A stretch of DNA of 24,627 bases, from the IMG/VR virus record IMGVR_UViG_3300043436_003246, positions 1 to 24,627 of that record. One strand, written 5' to 3'. Below are positions 9,071 through 18,100 of this stretch, piece by piece (the stretch's first letter is position 1; each line of letters opens with the position of its first letter). The notes below the pieces were generated by a model. That model worked only from the letters and a program-made list of their open reading frames with translations. It was not told the DNA's origin and did not search any database. Source of the stretch: a virus. The translations under genes were made by a program, and so were the position numbers.

Positions 9071-10048
9071 TTACTTTGAGTATTTCTCGATAGCCTCTTG
9101 AGCCTCTAAATTACTCGTAACGAACTCGATAAGATTAAAGATTTCTTCATCCTCACCTGTACCTGCAACCTTGCAAATAGCCTTCGGTTTTCCTCCTGTC
9201 TTAATCTTCCAATCTGTACCGTCATTGTAAATTTTTGTAGCCTCAATCAAAGCAACAACTCGATTCTTTAAGCTTGTTGTTTCTACTACTGCCTCTACTG
9301 TTTTAGGGGCGGCTTCCGAAGCTTTAGGTTTGCTAACCACAACCTCTGCTTCAGGGGCAATAGAACGCTTAATTGAATAGTACTTCTCTTGAGATGCTTT
9401 AGACCCAGAAACCAAATCAAACAATGTGATACGATCCACCTTCTCTTCATCTCTAACAGGAATGTTCATTTTAGTCATTACTGCTTTTAACATTTCAAAA
9501 GAAATTCTGCTTCCTTCGATAAGAATCTCATCTTCAAACTTACGGCGTGCAGAAATATTATCCCACTTGCTTTCAACATCATCAGCAGGAATAATGAAAG
9601 TAAAATCAGCATTATCCTTTTTATAAGCACAATCGTTATTGTTAAATTCAGGGCAATAGAACCATAAGAAAATTAACAGCTCTAAGTCTGTTGACGGTTC
9701 TAATTTAGAATTATGAGCAAGTTGAAAATTTAGATTGTTAAACTTGTAATCTCCATTTGCATAGTTTGGAGCTGATTTAGAGAAAATAACTTCTACATTG
9801 AAGCCATCTTCCATATCGTGTCCAATAGACTTGATACCTTTTGGTGTTGGTGGGATAACCCGATTTCCAACTTTCACATCTCCTCCCGGAGTGAACAAAT
9901 CAACAACACGCATTCTGTGTTTAGCGTAGTTGTAATAAATTGGTAAAGCCCCCTGTTTTCTAAAGAACGATGGGAATGTTTGTTTTAGGATTTCAATATG
10001 ATCTTGCAAATCCTCTTTTGTTAACCTTTTGCCTTCTCTGTATAACAT
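9071..10048 (-). CDS. Unknown protein downstream of the major capsid gene
   Basis: 325 residues; I do not recognise the family. Residues 1-200 look globular, with KRLTKEDLQDHIEILKQTF, a Gly/Pro loop (FTPGGDVKVGNRVIPPTPKG), the hydrophobic segment LELLIFLWFYCPEFNNND, and helices including GSRISFEMLKAVMTKMN. Residues about 235-260 form an Ala/Pro/Val/Lys/Glu-rich linker (KASEAAPKTVEAVVE). A small C-terminal domain (about 262-325) contains DGTDWKIKTGGKPKAICKVA and an acidic helix. It follows the capsid gene after a weak hairpin and is closed by a strong terminator. Inference: a head-associated protein (minor capsid, completion or internal protein). The two-domain form with a flexible linker would also fit a DNA-binding virion protein. 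Clearly a real gene. Confidence 0.5.
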   Translation of the reverse strand: MLYREGKRLTKEDLQDHIEILKQTFPSFFRKQGALPIYYNYAKHRMRVVDLFTPGGDVKVGNRVIPPTPKGIKSIGHDMEDGFNVEVIFSKSAPNYANGDYKFNNLNFQLAHNSKLEPSTDLELLIFLWFYCPEFNNNDCAYKKDNADFTFIIPADDVESKWDNISARRKFEDEILIEGSRISFEMLKAVMTKMNIPVRDEEKVDRITLFDLVSGSKASQEKYYSIKRSIAPEAEVVVSKPKASEAAPKTVEAVVETTSLKNRVVALIEATKIYNDGTDWKIKTGGKPKAICKVAGTGEDEEIFNLIEFVTSNLEAQEAIEKYSK

Positions 10049-10075
10049 GATTTATAATTTTAATTTGAAAATATA

Positions 10076-10104
10076 AAGGGTAGGGACGCTTTATCCCCAC
10101 CCTT
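10076..10104 (-). terminator. Hairpin (weak terminator or processing site) after the capsid gene
   Basis: AAGGGT (10076-10081) pairs with ACCCTT (10099-10104) and GGG (10083-10085) with CCC (10095-10097), making an interrupted stem of about 9 bp. On the minus strand it is followed by TATATTTTC, U-rich but not a clean U-tract. Partial termination here would let the capsid gene be expressed more than the gene after it. Confidence 0.5.
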
Positions 10105-10117
10105 ATTATAAGCTATC

Positions 10118-11506
10118 TTATTTGTACAATAGACCGCATTGCTCGATTTTGAACCAGTCGAAACCGAATTGAGTCAACATGTAAACAACATAGTTGTCGT
10201 TTGGTCCAAGACGGCGTGGAGAAGCTGCTCCATCATCCCAAACCTTCATGAAACGATCTTCACCGTCCATAGACTTGTATGTTAATTCAACACAGTTGCG
10301 CAATACACCTTGAGCATCAGCAGACTTCTCAGCAGGGATAAAGAATCCGTAGTCTTTAAACTTAGCAGATGAAGTAGCTCCGAACATAACTGGGTCATAA
10401 GACAAGTCAAATGATTTCAAGTTTAAGTTCTTACCGTTCAAAGTGATTGTGCTGAACGCGAATGTAGACATCATTGTTTCGAAGTCAGTGTTGTTACCAA
10501 AGATGGTCTTAGCACTTTCTTGACGAGTAGATGCGATGTTTACGTTGTTAGTGTAGCTCAACAACTCTTGTTCAGCAGCAACATAAAGATCTTTAGATAA
10601 CAAACCGATAAGGTCAGTTCCAACCCAGTTAGCTTTCAAACCGTTAACTAAGTTATAGAAGTCATCAACCAAAGTTGCAGAAGTCCAAGCCTCTTGAACA
10701 GCGCGATCTTTGAAAGTTTCAACCATACCTTTAGTAGTAGAAGGTTGTCCAGCAGCAGTTGTAACATCACCGTAGATCATAGAACCAACCAATCCCAAAA
10801 GGTGACGGTATTCGTGTTGAGCAAACAAGTGTGTGTGGAATCCTTTCAAAGACTTACCATCATCCATCATTACAGGATAAAGTTTGTCAGTCAAAGCATC
10901 ACCGGTGATTTTAGCGGTTGTCTTGTGACGTTGCAATTGGAAAGAAAATTTCTCCCAGTAGCTAGCCTTTGCCTCTGGTTGTGCAGTATCCTCATCGAAA
11001 GAAGAAGAGTAGATAACCAAAGTTGGTTTTGTTGCAGACCAGTTAGAACCATCTAAAGTAACAACAGTATAAGTGAAGATATCACCTGAGTTAGATTTAG
11101 CTGTAATACGTCCTTTTTGTTCAGTGTCAAGGTCAATAACCAAGTCACCGATTGCAGGATACGCGTAGTACTGAACTGAAGTAGAATCAACTTCTTGAGA
11201 AGCATCGTAAGTGAAAGATTCAGTTGGAGAACCTCCAGACCAAGCTCCAATAGCTGTAGCAGCTAATTTGCTATGGTAACGATTTTCTTCGAAGTGGAAA
11301 CCACCGTTAGAGTTCGTGATAACACGCTTAGCTCCTTGAGCGATTAAAAGGTTTAAGATCTCCAAACCTTGACCACCGAAACGGCGATACAATTTAGTTG
11401 ATACGTCTGGAGGAAGTGCGTCGATAGACGACAAAAGCGTATGTTGGCCGTAATTAGCGGCGCCCGTACCATACGAGTGATTTACAATTGGAATAGTAGT
11501 AGCCAT
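10118..11506 (-). CDS. Major capsid protein (probable)
   Basis: 462 residues, a usual length for an HK97-fold capsid subunit. It lies directly after portal and scaffold genes, the standard order. The N-terminus (MATTIPIVNHSYGTGAANYG) reads as an N-arm, followed by LSSIDALPPDVSTKLYRRFGGQGLEILNLL; mixed alpha/beta segments follow (GDALTDKLYPVMMDDG, then HEYRHLLGLVGSMIYGD), and the C-terminus contains DNYVVYMLTQFGFDWFKIEQ. No signal peptide or protease motif is present. The leader (11507-11537) is almost all A/T, which suits strong translation in Bacteroidota. Hairpin 10076-10104 follows the gene. Fold assignment rests on size, context and composition; a structure prediction would settle it. Confidence 0.75.
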   Translation of the reverse strand: MATTIPIVNHSYGTGAANYGQHTLLSSIDALPPDVSTKLYRRFGGQGLEILNLLIAQGAKRVITNSNGGFHFEENRYHSKLAATAIGAWSGGSPTESFTYDASQEVDSTSVQYYAYPAIGDLVIDLDTEQKGRITAKSNSGDIFTYTVVTLDGSNWSATKPTLVIYSSSFDEDTAQPEAKASYWEKFSFQLQRHKTTAKITGDALTDKLYPVMMDDGKSLKGFHTHLFAQHEYRHLLGLVGSMIYGDVTTAAGQPSTTKGMVETFKDRAVQEAWTSATLVDDFYNLVNGLKANWVGTDLIGLLSKDLYVAAEQELLSYTNNVNIASTRQESAKTIFGNNTDFETMMSTFAFSTITLNGKNLNLKSFDLSYDPVMFGATSSAKFKDYGFFIPAEKSADAQGVLRNCVELTYKSMDGEDRFMKVWDDGAASPRRLGPNDNYVVYMLTQFGFDWFKIEQCGLLYK

Positions 11507-11537
11507 TTTTTAAAATGTTTTTATTTGTGTGTTTTTT

Positions 11538-12692
11538 TTAAAAGCCTAACGCTGCACGAGTTGCCGATAGGTGTGGACTTTCCTTAATATCTCCTGACGG
11601 AGCGTCTTTACGGTCTACTACTTTCCCACCATTATGTACACTTCTGATGGTATCTTCCTTAAGTTTGCCAGCCGCAGACTTAAGTACTTGTTTCATAATT
11701 TGTTCTCTGTTTTCTAACCATACCCGGTTTTCGAGAACTTTCATAGCCGTTTGTACGCCTTGTTCATCTGGAGCCATTCCAGTCATGTATTGTTTAATCT
11801 CAGGGATGTAACGGTCTAGATCCTCTTTGCTTACCGCGAAGTCTATAGTTACATCTCCAACATCTTCTACATTAACTTTAATAGGAATAGATTTCATCTT
11901 CTCTGGTACTTGTGCTAACACATTTTCCCATTGTTGACTTCTCTCATCCATAGCCCGTTGGCTATCATTGCGTTGTGTTTGCAAATATGTGAAATAATCC
12001 TGGTTAGTATCGAACTCTTTTCTTTTGTTTTCAATACTTTTTAACGCCTTCTGCGCTTCAATACGAAGCCCGATAGGCATTTCATCAACTGAATCGAACG
12101 TAGAGTCCACATCCATGTTGTTTTTATTAGCCACGTATTCCATTACGCGGTCTAAACCAAGACCTGCTAACTCCTTATCATTCAGAATTTCCAAAATAGC
12201 CAAAGCCTTTACAGGATTGGTTTTCAAAGACTCGTCTGATGTATTAAGGATTGTAGTAGCTAAATTCAAATCATCAATACCTGTAGTGCGAACAAAGTTG
12301 TTTAGACGATGAATGGTATCGTTTGCAAACGGATTTTTAATATCACGTGCAAATGGAACGATATCTTCAACCTCTTTATACTTATCAGCAACCTCCTTAT
12401 ATCCTTTTGACGCTTGAACATAACTCTTTAACTCATCTACTGAATTAAAGCCTAGTTCTGTTAGGTCAAATGATGGAGTTGCTGGCGGCTCCGAAATTGA
12501 CGGCTCATCACTTGAAACAGCAGCTAACTCCTCTTGAGTTACTACAGGTGTTTCAATAGGAGAACCCTCTTCTAAGCCCTCTGGCATTGTGTACTTCTGC
12601 ATCTCCTGTTCGATGCGATCTTGTGACCATCCTTCGATAGCCGCATTTGCAGCAACATCTGCTGGCAAATAGTTGTTTTCGTTACCTTCCAT
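11538..12692 (-). CDS. Probable capsid scaffolding protein
   Basis: 384 residues, acidic, mostly predicted helical, with an N-terminal low-complexity stretch rich in Glu, Pro and Ser (about residues 40-75, including SSDEPSISEPPATPSFDL). Helical segments such as LKSYVQASKGYKEVADKYKE and a long helix around IENKRKEFDTNQDYFTYLQT suggest coiled coil. The C-terminus contains a basic segment (VHNGGKVVDRKDAPSGD), and basic C-terminal segments bind capsid protein in known scaffolds. No Ser-His or Asp protease motif is visible, so this does not look like a protease-scaffold fusion. It sits four bases after the portal gene and just before the capsid gene, the canonical scaffold slot. It could also be a structural protein retained in the head. 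Confidence 0.65.
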   Translation of the reverse strand: MEGNENNYLPADVAANAAIEGWSQDRIEQEMQKYTMPEGLEEGSPIETPVVTQEELAAVSSDEPSISEPPATPSFDLTELGFNSVDELKSYVQASKGYKEVADKYKEVEDIVPFARDIKNPFANDTIHRLNNFVRTTGIDDLNLATTILNTSDESLKTNPVKALAILEILNDKELAGLGLDRVMEYVANKNNMDVDSTFDSVDEMPIGLRIEAQKALKSIENKRKEFDTNQDYFTYLQTQRNDSQRAMDERSQQWENVLAQVPEKMKSIPIKVNVEDVGDVTIDFAVSKEDLDRYIPEIKQYMTGMAPDEQGVQTAMKVLENRVWLENREQIMKQVLKSAAGKLKEDTIRSVHNGGKVVDRKDAPSGDIKESPHLSATRAALGF

Positions 12693-12696
12693 GTTA

Positions 12697-15006
12697 TTAT
12701 AGATTACCTGATATTTCTACCTCTTTTTGCTTTTCAAGTGTACCCTCTTGTGCAAGCTCAGCCATTCTATGGTTGTGTTTAACTTGTTCAAGAAGTGCCT
12801 TTTGTTGGTACTCTGAAAGCATTCCTTCTGTTTTCAATTGTTGAACAGCTATATCAGCTTGTGCCTTAGCTTGTTGAGCCATCATAGCTGACTGCTGTTG
12901 AGCTTGCGCGTTCATCTGCATAGCCTTGTCCTTTTGAGCTTGAATTTCGCGCTTAGAACGCTCTTCTGATAGGGTTAAATACCATGAAGCAAACTCATCA
13001 TTACCCTTCTCAAGTTCCTTCTCAATGAAGAGATAGTCACCCATTGTAATTCCAGGCATTCCGCTTTTACCTACTTTCATAGATTCTAGGGCGGCTTGCA
13101 TAATCACCTGTTTGCGTTGGGCAGTAGGAGTTGATATTAATGTAATTCCAATTTGATCAAGAGTTAAATCCTCAAATGAATTTAAGGCGTTCATCTTTTC
13201 AGAGCCTAATAGATTAGCATAATACTTCTCTACATCTTTATCAAACTTGATATTTGTTCTAGTCATAAGGATAGCCTTTCTAGCAGCCTTCTCCTTAAAT
13301 CTCATCAATGCCTTTTTAAGAGGGTACATCGCATGGTTAGTTGAATCAACCTCCATTTGAGCCACTCCTAATCCCTGCTCTGAATTATTTGTAGGTTGAG
13401 CAGCCATAGCAGGAGTAATACCTGCAAGGTCCATGATACGATTCATATCATCCTGCCAGCAAGTTAACCACTCTTGAAGTTGTGGTCCGATACCTCCAGG
13501 AAGCTCCTGAATAGAATTAGCCCCACCACCTTTATTCAAGATGTCTGTCTTAGACTGAATGAATTGATTACCTGTTTGACGACGGATACGAATAAGCTCT
13601 AGTGGAGTCATCTTACCAAATCCCATATCCATATTAGACAATAGTCCAATATCAATCATAAGACCTTTAGGTGCAGCACTCCATTTAGCGGCTTGTAACT
13701 TAATCCATGTCAACATTAATGAGTCAAGATGCGGCTTCCATCTTTCAACGATAGCCTTTCCTGGGATACGCTCAAAGAAATAGCTTAACGCTACATTTCC
13801 TTTAGAGTCACGCATCATATTCTTTTGCATACCATAATCGTAAACGAATCTAGTACCCAAAATATAATTTCCTATGTACAAATTCTGCACGCAGGTTACA
13901 TCTGTTTTTCTCTTACGTCCATCAGCATACGGCTTTTTAATAACGCCATACTCCTCAGGAGCATACACATAAGTTCCGTCCTTCTTCTCGCGACCTGTAA
14001 AGTAGTCGTAGTCATTAGACTTATATTCAAAGTGAAGAACTTCAACAACGAAATCTTCCCAAATATAACGTCCTGTTACAGGGTCCTTGCGATTGAAGTT
14101 GAAATCCTTATCGCTATAACCTTGAGTTTCATAGTATATTCTAGCAAGCTGCTCAAGGTCTTGTGGACTAGCACCCAAATTAAGTAACTTATGCTTAATA
14201 TCCTTAATTTGAACCCTTTCAATATGGCCTGCAAATGCCGGTTCTGCTTCTTCACTTTCATCAATATATGCTGTTACAAATGCTGCTGGATTGATGAACT
14301 TCATCTTTGTTGATCCATCATCATCAGTATATACACGACCAACGCAGAAATTAGTTTCAACTAACTTCTCAATTGTTCTCAATCTAATCTTATCCCAATC
14401 ACTAATTTGAAATACATGCTCTGCGATATCAGCCATTGCCATTTCTAACGGCAACTTAAAGCCATGATATCTCTCGTACATATCCAATTCCGTTTCATTA
14501 GCAGGAACCCAAGGATATTCCTTAACAGGAAGTCCAATCTGCTGACGCATAGGATTAATTAACTTATCTTCATAGTATAGTTTCCACTTTTCATAAGCCT
14601 TCTGATAGCTAGCTTCCTTATTCAAAGATTCTACATGAACCTTGAAATCACTTGCACTAAGCATAGACTTAATCGTAGAAATGAATTTAGGAGCAGGACT
14701 CACAATCTCATAACTTACGTTTGTATATGCCTTACGAGAATATTCCGTGAAGTTTCTATCTGTACTATTCTTATCATTCTTAGTTCCCAAGAACCAGTCA
14801 CGATAAGGTGCAGATGACTGACGCGATTCTGCATAGTCGGTCATCATTTGAAACCAACCTGTAGCACTATGGCCAAACAGGGTTCTTCCATTGTACCATC
14901 TTGAATAGATAGCCTGACCAACTTGGCTAATAAAGCTAAGTGATTCTTTTTGCTCTCTAGGTACATTATCGGACGGAAAACCGATTATTTCGCTGAATTT
15001 CAACAT
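12697..15006 (-). CDS. Portal protein
   Basis: 769 residues, within the range of portals in Bacteroidetes podovirus-like phages. It lies between the large terminase and scaffold genes. Portal-like features are the mixed N-terminal domain (FQMMTDYAESRQ, about 52-63), the region around NQFIQSKTDILNKGGG, and a helical wing/stem with DDMNRIMDLAGITPAM at about 515-530, where 'aGITP' is commonly seen in portals. The last 90 residues (about 680-769) form a Gln/Ala-rich helical tail (AQAQQQSAMMAQQAKAQADI), likely the crown or barrel that projects into the head. Function: the dodecameric ring at the DNA-entry vertex, docking the terminase during packaging and the tail adaptors afterwards. The start follows a TATATTTG box at 15013-15020, but no -33 TTG is seen at the right distance. 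Confidence 0.85.
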   Translation of the reverse strand: MLKFSEIIGFPSDNVPREQKESLSFISQVGQAIYSRWYNGRTLFGHSATGWFQMMTDYAESRQSSAPYRDWFLGTKNDKNSTDRNFTEYSRKAYTNVSYEIVSPAPKFISTIKSMLSASDFKVHVESLNKEASYQKAYEKWKLYYEDKLINPMRQQIGLPVKEYPWVPANETELDMYERYHGFKLPLEMAMADIAEHVFQISDWDKIRLRTIEKLVETNFCVGRVYTDDDGSTKMKFINPAAFVTAYIDESEEAEPAFAGHIERVQIKDIKHKLLNLGASPQDLEQLARIYYETQGYSDKDFNFNRKDPVTGRYIWEDFVVEVLHFEYKSNDYDYFTGREKKDGTYVYAPEEYGVIKKPYADGRKRKTDVTCVQNLYIGNYILGTRFVYDYGMQKNMMRDSKGNVALSYFFERIPGKAIVERWKPHLDSLMLTWIKLQAAKWSAAPKGLMIDIGLLSNMDMGFGKMTPLELIRIRRQTGNQFIQSKTDILNKGGGANSIQELPGGIGPQLQEWLTCWQDDMNRIMDLAGITPAMAAQPTNNSEQGLGVAQMEVDSTNHAMYPLKKALMRFKEKAARKAILMTRTNIKFDKDVEKYYANLLGSEKMNALNSFEDLTLDQIGITLISTPTAQRKQVIMQAALESMKVGKSGMPGITMGDYLFIEKELEKGNDEFASWYLTLSEERSKREIQAQKDKAMQMNAQAQQQSAMMAQQAKAQADIAVQQLKTEGMLSEYQQKALLEQVKHNHRMAELAQEGTLEKQKEVEISGNL

Positions 15007-15047
15007 TGGTTACAAATATAGATATAAGAGTACGCTAAAAAACATAC

Positions 15048-15077
15048 TTTTTGATTTTTATTCAACCTAATCAAAAA
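15048..15077 (-). terminator. A/T-rich inverted repeat at the end of the terminase gene
   Basis: TTTTTGATT (15048-15056) and AATCAAAAA (15069-15077) are perfect 9-bp complements separated by 12 bases. The repeat overlaps the TAG stop (15067-15069) and, in minus-strand transcription, is followed within a few bases by GUUUUUU. It may be a weak terminator or a transcript-stabilising hairpin between the terminase and portal genes. The low G+C of the stem keeps confidence modest. Confidence 0.4.
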
Positions 15078-17499
15078 ATTCTAGCAGGTTGTCCATAACT
15101 CTCGTTGAGTTAGCCTCTTGCAAGTATTTAGGAAAGGCGCTCTTTGATCCGAGCAGGGCCATCCCACCTGCGGCAAATAAGTCATAGTTAGTCATCTCGC
15201 TTGGGTCATTAATCTCAAGACATTCCTCAAGAAGCTCTATGTGATTATCCGTCTTACCAAACAGTCTAATGTAATTCATGTATTCGGTAAATATCTGTTC
15301 TTTGTCGGCTTCCGTTGTATATCGGCCAGGCGCTTGAGCTAGCTTGCCGTTAGGGTCCAAGTCATTTAAAAGATAACCCTCATAACCCCATTCACGAAAC
15401 TTTTCAATTACAATAGGTACGTTACGTTCAGGATACACATGCGCTCCAAATAGGATAGCTAACTTTAACATGTCCTCGCAATAGGTATTACCATCATCAA
15501 CACGAATGTTATAGGTAACAACAAACTTATTACTAATCCATTGGTCAACCGGCTTATCCATACTGTCAAATGCCGGATCATGCTTGTAGAACATAGCTCC
15601 ACCACCATTAGACTTTCTACGGCCCTTTACGTCCCTATTATTGAACTTAAACGGGTCACACCCTAATATATATCTATTTACAACTTCAGGCGAAGGATAC
15701 CACGTGTTTGCCTCGCTATCGAAGTACTTCTTATTCCTTTGATCATCTGACGGAAGATAGGATACCACATACTTTCCTTCAGGATCATCCGTAACACGAA
15801 CATTACTTCCAAATCCACCTACCCAATCCAGTCTAACTGTTCTTGTTCTAAATAGACGGTCAAACTTTAATTGGTTAATACGTGTTCTTAAAATAGAAAG
15901 GTCGAAGTTATTATTCTTACTTGCTTTAGAGGCGGCTTCCTGAAGTGTCCAGGGGTTATCTCGAATCTCTCCGTTCAAACGAAGATCAAGTCCCTTCTCT
16001 TCTAAGTCCTTTCTAGTGTTCATTAGGATTGTTTTAGCTCCTCTGGAAACCATGTTTCCCTCCAAGTTTCTAATAGGCTCCACTGGATCTTCAATGATTG
16101 AGTTGCCGTACTCATCCACACACTCGTCATACCCGTCGTATGCTGGGATGAAAAGGGTGTATAATCCGCTGGTTGTGAATCCGTTTTCGTTTCGCTCATC
16201 GTAATATGAAGATTTAATTAGGTCAAAAAATTCCTTACCACCACCTGCCTCAAATTCACCAAGTGTTGAGGTGAACATCGCTAATCCGTTGATACGCAAA
16301 CCTTGAGATAGACACTTACGAACAACGTCCTGCCATCTTCTTGGAATAGAAACACCTGAGTCACCGTGCTTACCACCTTCATCATCTAGATAGGCGTGAA
16401 GCTTCTGTCCATCAAATGCTCTTTCACTAGACGCGCGCGATTCAATCCAACCATCGTGACTAGCTATTCTATTTTGCGAAACCCCTTGCGTTCTAGCAGC
16501 AGGGTATGTAAATGATAACTTCTCTTTTGGGAAGTCGGTACCATCATGTGCTGGCTTCAAGAAGAATGGAATCTTTCTCCACGGTTTAACAACCTTATCT
16601 ATATAAACGTCCTCTTTTGCTTGACGCTCTGTGATAGATTGTATTCCGCCCTTCTGTTGTTTACGTTCTGTTGTGATGCAGTATAATATACAGGCGGCTT
16701 GCGAAGTTGCTCCGATACGACGTCGCTTAGGGAAGATATATCCGTAGCAGGTTCTATAACCCATATCTACAACATACTTACCTTCATCAACATAAGCTGC
16801 TGGATATTTAGAAGCAAAATCCTCCGCGTTCTTTACACGCTGAAAGAATTTGGTTTTAATGTTCCCTTCATGCCTATATGTAACTCGATACTTATATACC
16901 GCTTCTGTTGTTGTGTAGCAGTGCTTTGCAAATAGAAAGATGCGGCGATCCAAATCTCGGTACCACGGAAGTGAGTCTTGACGAGTTTCATTTTGTATAT
17001 CCCAAAAGTTGAGATACACATAATGCCATCCATCTATATATGTTGGAACTCCATTATTGAAGAACCAATAACCCTGATAGCGTCTTTTGATTTGAACCTG
17101 AATCCACTCAATCTCGTTCCTGTATTCAAGACGGTTGGATTCTAACTCTGCGTATATATCCTCCTGCGTAACCGCCTCACGCTTCTTTAATTTATTCTTC
17201 TTGCGAATGATATCCTGTATGCTCTTTAATTTTTCAGGAACCTCCTGATGTTTAAAGCGTTGGTTTCTAGGGTGAAGTCCATAGCCGTCAATAAGCTGAA
17301 CAGCCTCATCCCAATCTTTTCCATAAAAGGATTCAACGGAAGGAAGCTTAATCTTAATAGTTTCAAGAATAGGATCATGCTCGTGGTATACAGCATATTC
17401 CTGCTCTCGCTTATATTCGCTATGCCATTTACTAGTTGCCAACTTCAGGGAACATTTGGTTTGACTTGTTTTTACTTGGCGGCTTCGAATCAGGGGCAA
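15067..17499 (-). CDS. terL: Terminase large subunit (packaging ATPase and nuclease)
   Basis: 810 residues. ATPase domain: a deviant Walker A KRRRIGATSQ (258-267), with basic residues before the loop instead of the GKT/S lysine as in several phage terminases; Walker B AYLDDE (369-374) with the catalytic Glu; and a coupling-motif-like TSTLGE (410-415). Nuclease domain, RNase H-like: first Asp in ILGCDPF (D615) and a late Asp in TNYDLFAAGG (D773), spaced as in other TerL proteins. It cuts concatemeric DNA and drives it through the portal, which is encoded next. The ATG at 17499 overlaps the upstream gene by 68 bases, unlike the tight joins elsewhere. The next in-frame ATG is far downstream (residue 246), so the alternative start is a TTG at 17442. 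The function is secure, the start is not. Confidence 0.93.
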   Translation of the reverse strand: MPLIRSRQVKTSQTKCSLKLATSKWHSEYKREQEYAVYHEHDPILETIKIKLPSVESFYGKDWDEAVQLIDGYGLHPRNQRFKHQEVPEKLKSIQDIIRKKNKLKKREAVTQEDIYAELESNRLEYRNEIEWIQVQIKRRYQGYWFFNNGVPTYIDGWHYVYLNFWDIQNETRQDSLPWYRDLDRRIFLFAKHCYTTTEAVYKYRVTYRHEGNIKTKFFQRVKNAEDFASKYPAAYVDEGKYVVDMGYRTCYGYIFPKRRRIGATSQAACILYCITTERKQQKGGIQSITERQAKEDVYIDKVVKPWRKIPFFLKPAHDGTDFPKEKLSFTYPAARTQGVSQNRIASHDGWIESRASSERAFDGQKLHAYLDDEGGKHGDSGVSIPRRWQDVVRKCLSQGLRINGLAMFTSTLGEFEAGGGKEFFDLIKSSYYDERNENGFTTSGLYTLFIPAYDGYDECVDEYGNSIIEDPVEPIRNLEGNMVSRGAKTILMNTRKDLEEKGLDLRLNGEIRDNPWTLQEAASKASKNNNFDLSILRTRINQLKFDRLFRTRTVRLDWVGGFGSNVRVTDDPEGKYVVSYLPSDDQRNKKYFDSEANTWYPSPEVVNRYILGCDPFKFNNRDVKGRRKSNGGGAMFYKHDPAFDSMDKPVDQWISNKFVVTYNIRVDDGNTYCEDMLKLAILFGAHVYPERNVPIVIEKFREWGYEGYLLNDLDPNGKLAQAPGRYTTEADKEQIFTEYMNYIRLFGKTDNHIELLEECLEINDPSEMTNYDLFAAGGMALLGSKSAFPKYLQEANSTRVMDNLLEFFD

Positions 17500-18100
17500 A
17501 CATCATATACTCCTCTGGTCTAATCCCTAAGTTGTCTTGAGCAAGGAACTTGGTAATCTCATTCTCAAGTGCCTTTGTTGTTTCGCCCTGCATAAATCGA
17601 GTTCGAGCATCACTTAGCTGCTTACGAATAGATTCGATGTTAGCGATGTGATTCTTTTGGTCAACCGCATCTTCCGGCATAGACATCTCAAGAAGGTCGT
17701 ATAGAATTTCTTCTGCACGAATCATGATAGCCCAATCCTCCGGTTGTTGCAATCGTAGGAACAGAACAATCTTTGCTCTTACGTTTGCGTTCTTATTTAA
17801 AAGAATATCGTTGTATGTCTGTGGATATGAGCCATCTAGTTCAGGCTCAATACCTAACTCTCTCAAAGCCCATGTCTTTCTCTTGCTTAATTGTGGATAG
17901 GCATCTATGCCTGGACTTCCTGGACTGTACATTAAGATGATATACCTCAATACAAAGTCGGGAGTGATTTCAGGCGGCAATCCAAAGTTGTTAGCGAAAA
18001 CAGTTCCATGCTGCGCAAGGTCAGGAAACTTGAATACAACCTGCTCCGTACTCGGAACACGGTCTATTCTGTATTTCATTTTAGAATACTTACTCTCCAT
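17432..18100 (-). CDS. Unknown protein upstream of terL; candidate small terminase or packaging factor
   Basis: 222 residues. I recognise no family. The N-terminal half is globular (EQVVFKFPDLAQHG, then PDFVLRYIILMYSPGSPG). The C-terminal half is largely helical (VRAKIVLFLRLQQPEDWAIM, then a charged helix NIESIRKQLSDARTRFMQGE) and ends in a basic, disordered tail (SKPPSKNKSNQ). Small terminases usually sit just before terL and combine helical oligomerisation with DNA binding, so position and helical content are compatible, but I see no clear helix-turn-helix. The ATG at 18100 overlaps the upstream gene by 11 bases; an ATG at 18079 would remove the overlap. No other gene in the window is a better small-terminase candidate. 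Confidence 0.5.
   Translation of the reverse strand: MESKYSKMKYRIDRVPSTEQVVFKFPDLAQHGTVFANNFGLPPEITPDFVLRYIILMYSPGSPGIDAYPQLSKRKTWALRELGIEPELDGSYPQTYNDILLNKNANVRAKIVLFLRLQQPEDWAIMIRAEEILYDLLEMSMPEDAVDQKNHIANIESIRKQLSDARTRFMQGETTKALENEITKFLAQDNLGIRPEEYMMFAPDSKPPSKNKSNQMFPEVGN

Noticed and set aside
10694-11056. 120-codon plus-strand frame inside the capsid gene
   Set aside because: Antisense to a secure gene, with a composition unlike a real protein and no promoter.
15013-15020. TATATTTG (minus strand) as a promoter for the portal gene
   Set aside because: No TTG lies at the right distance, and the predicted start would fall at or within the ATG. Kept only as a remark under the portal gene.
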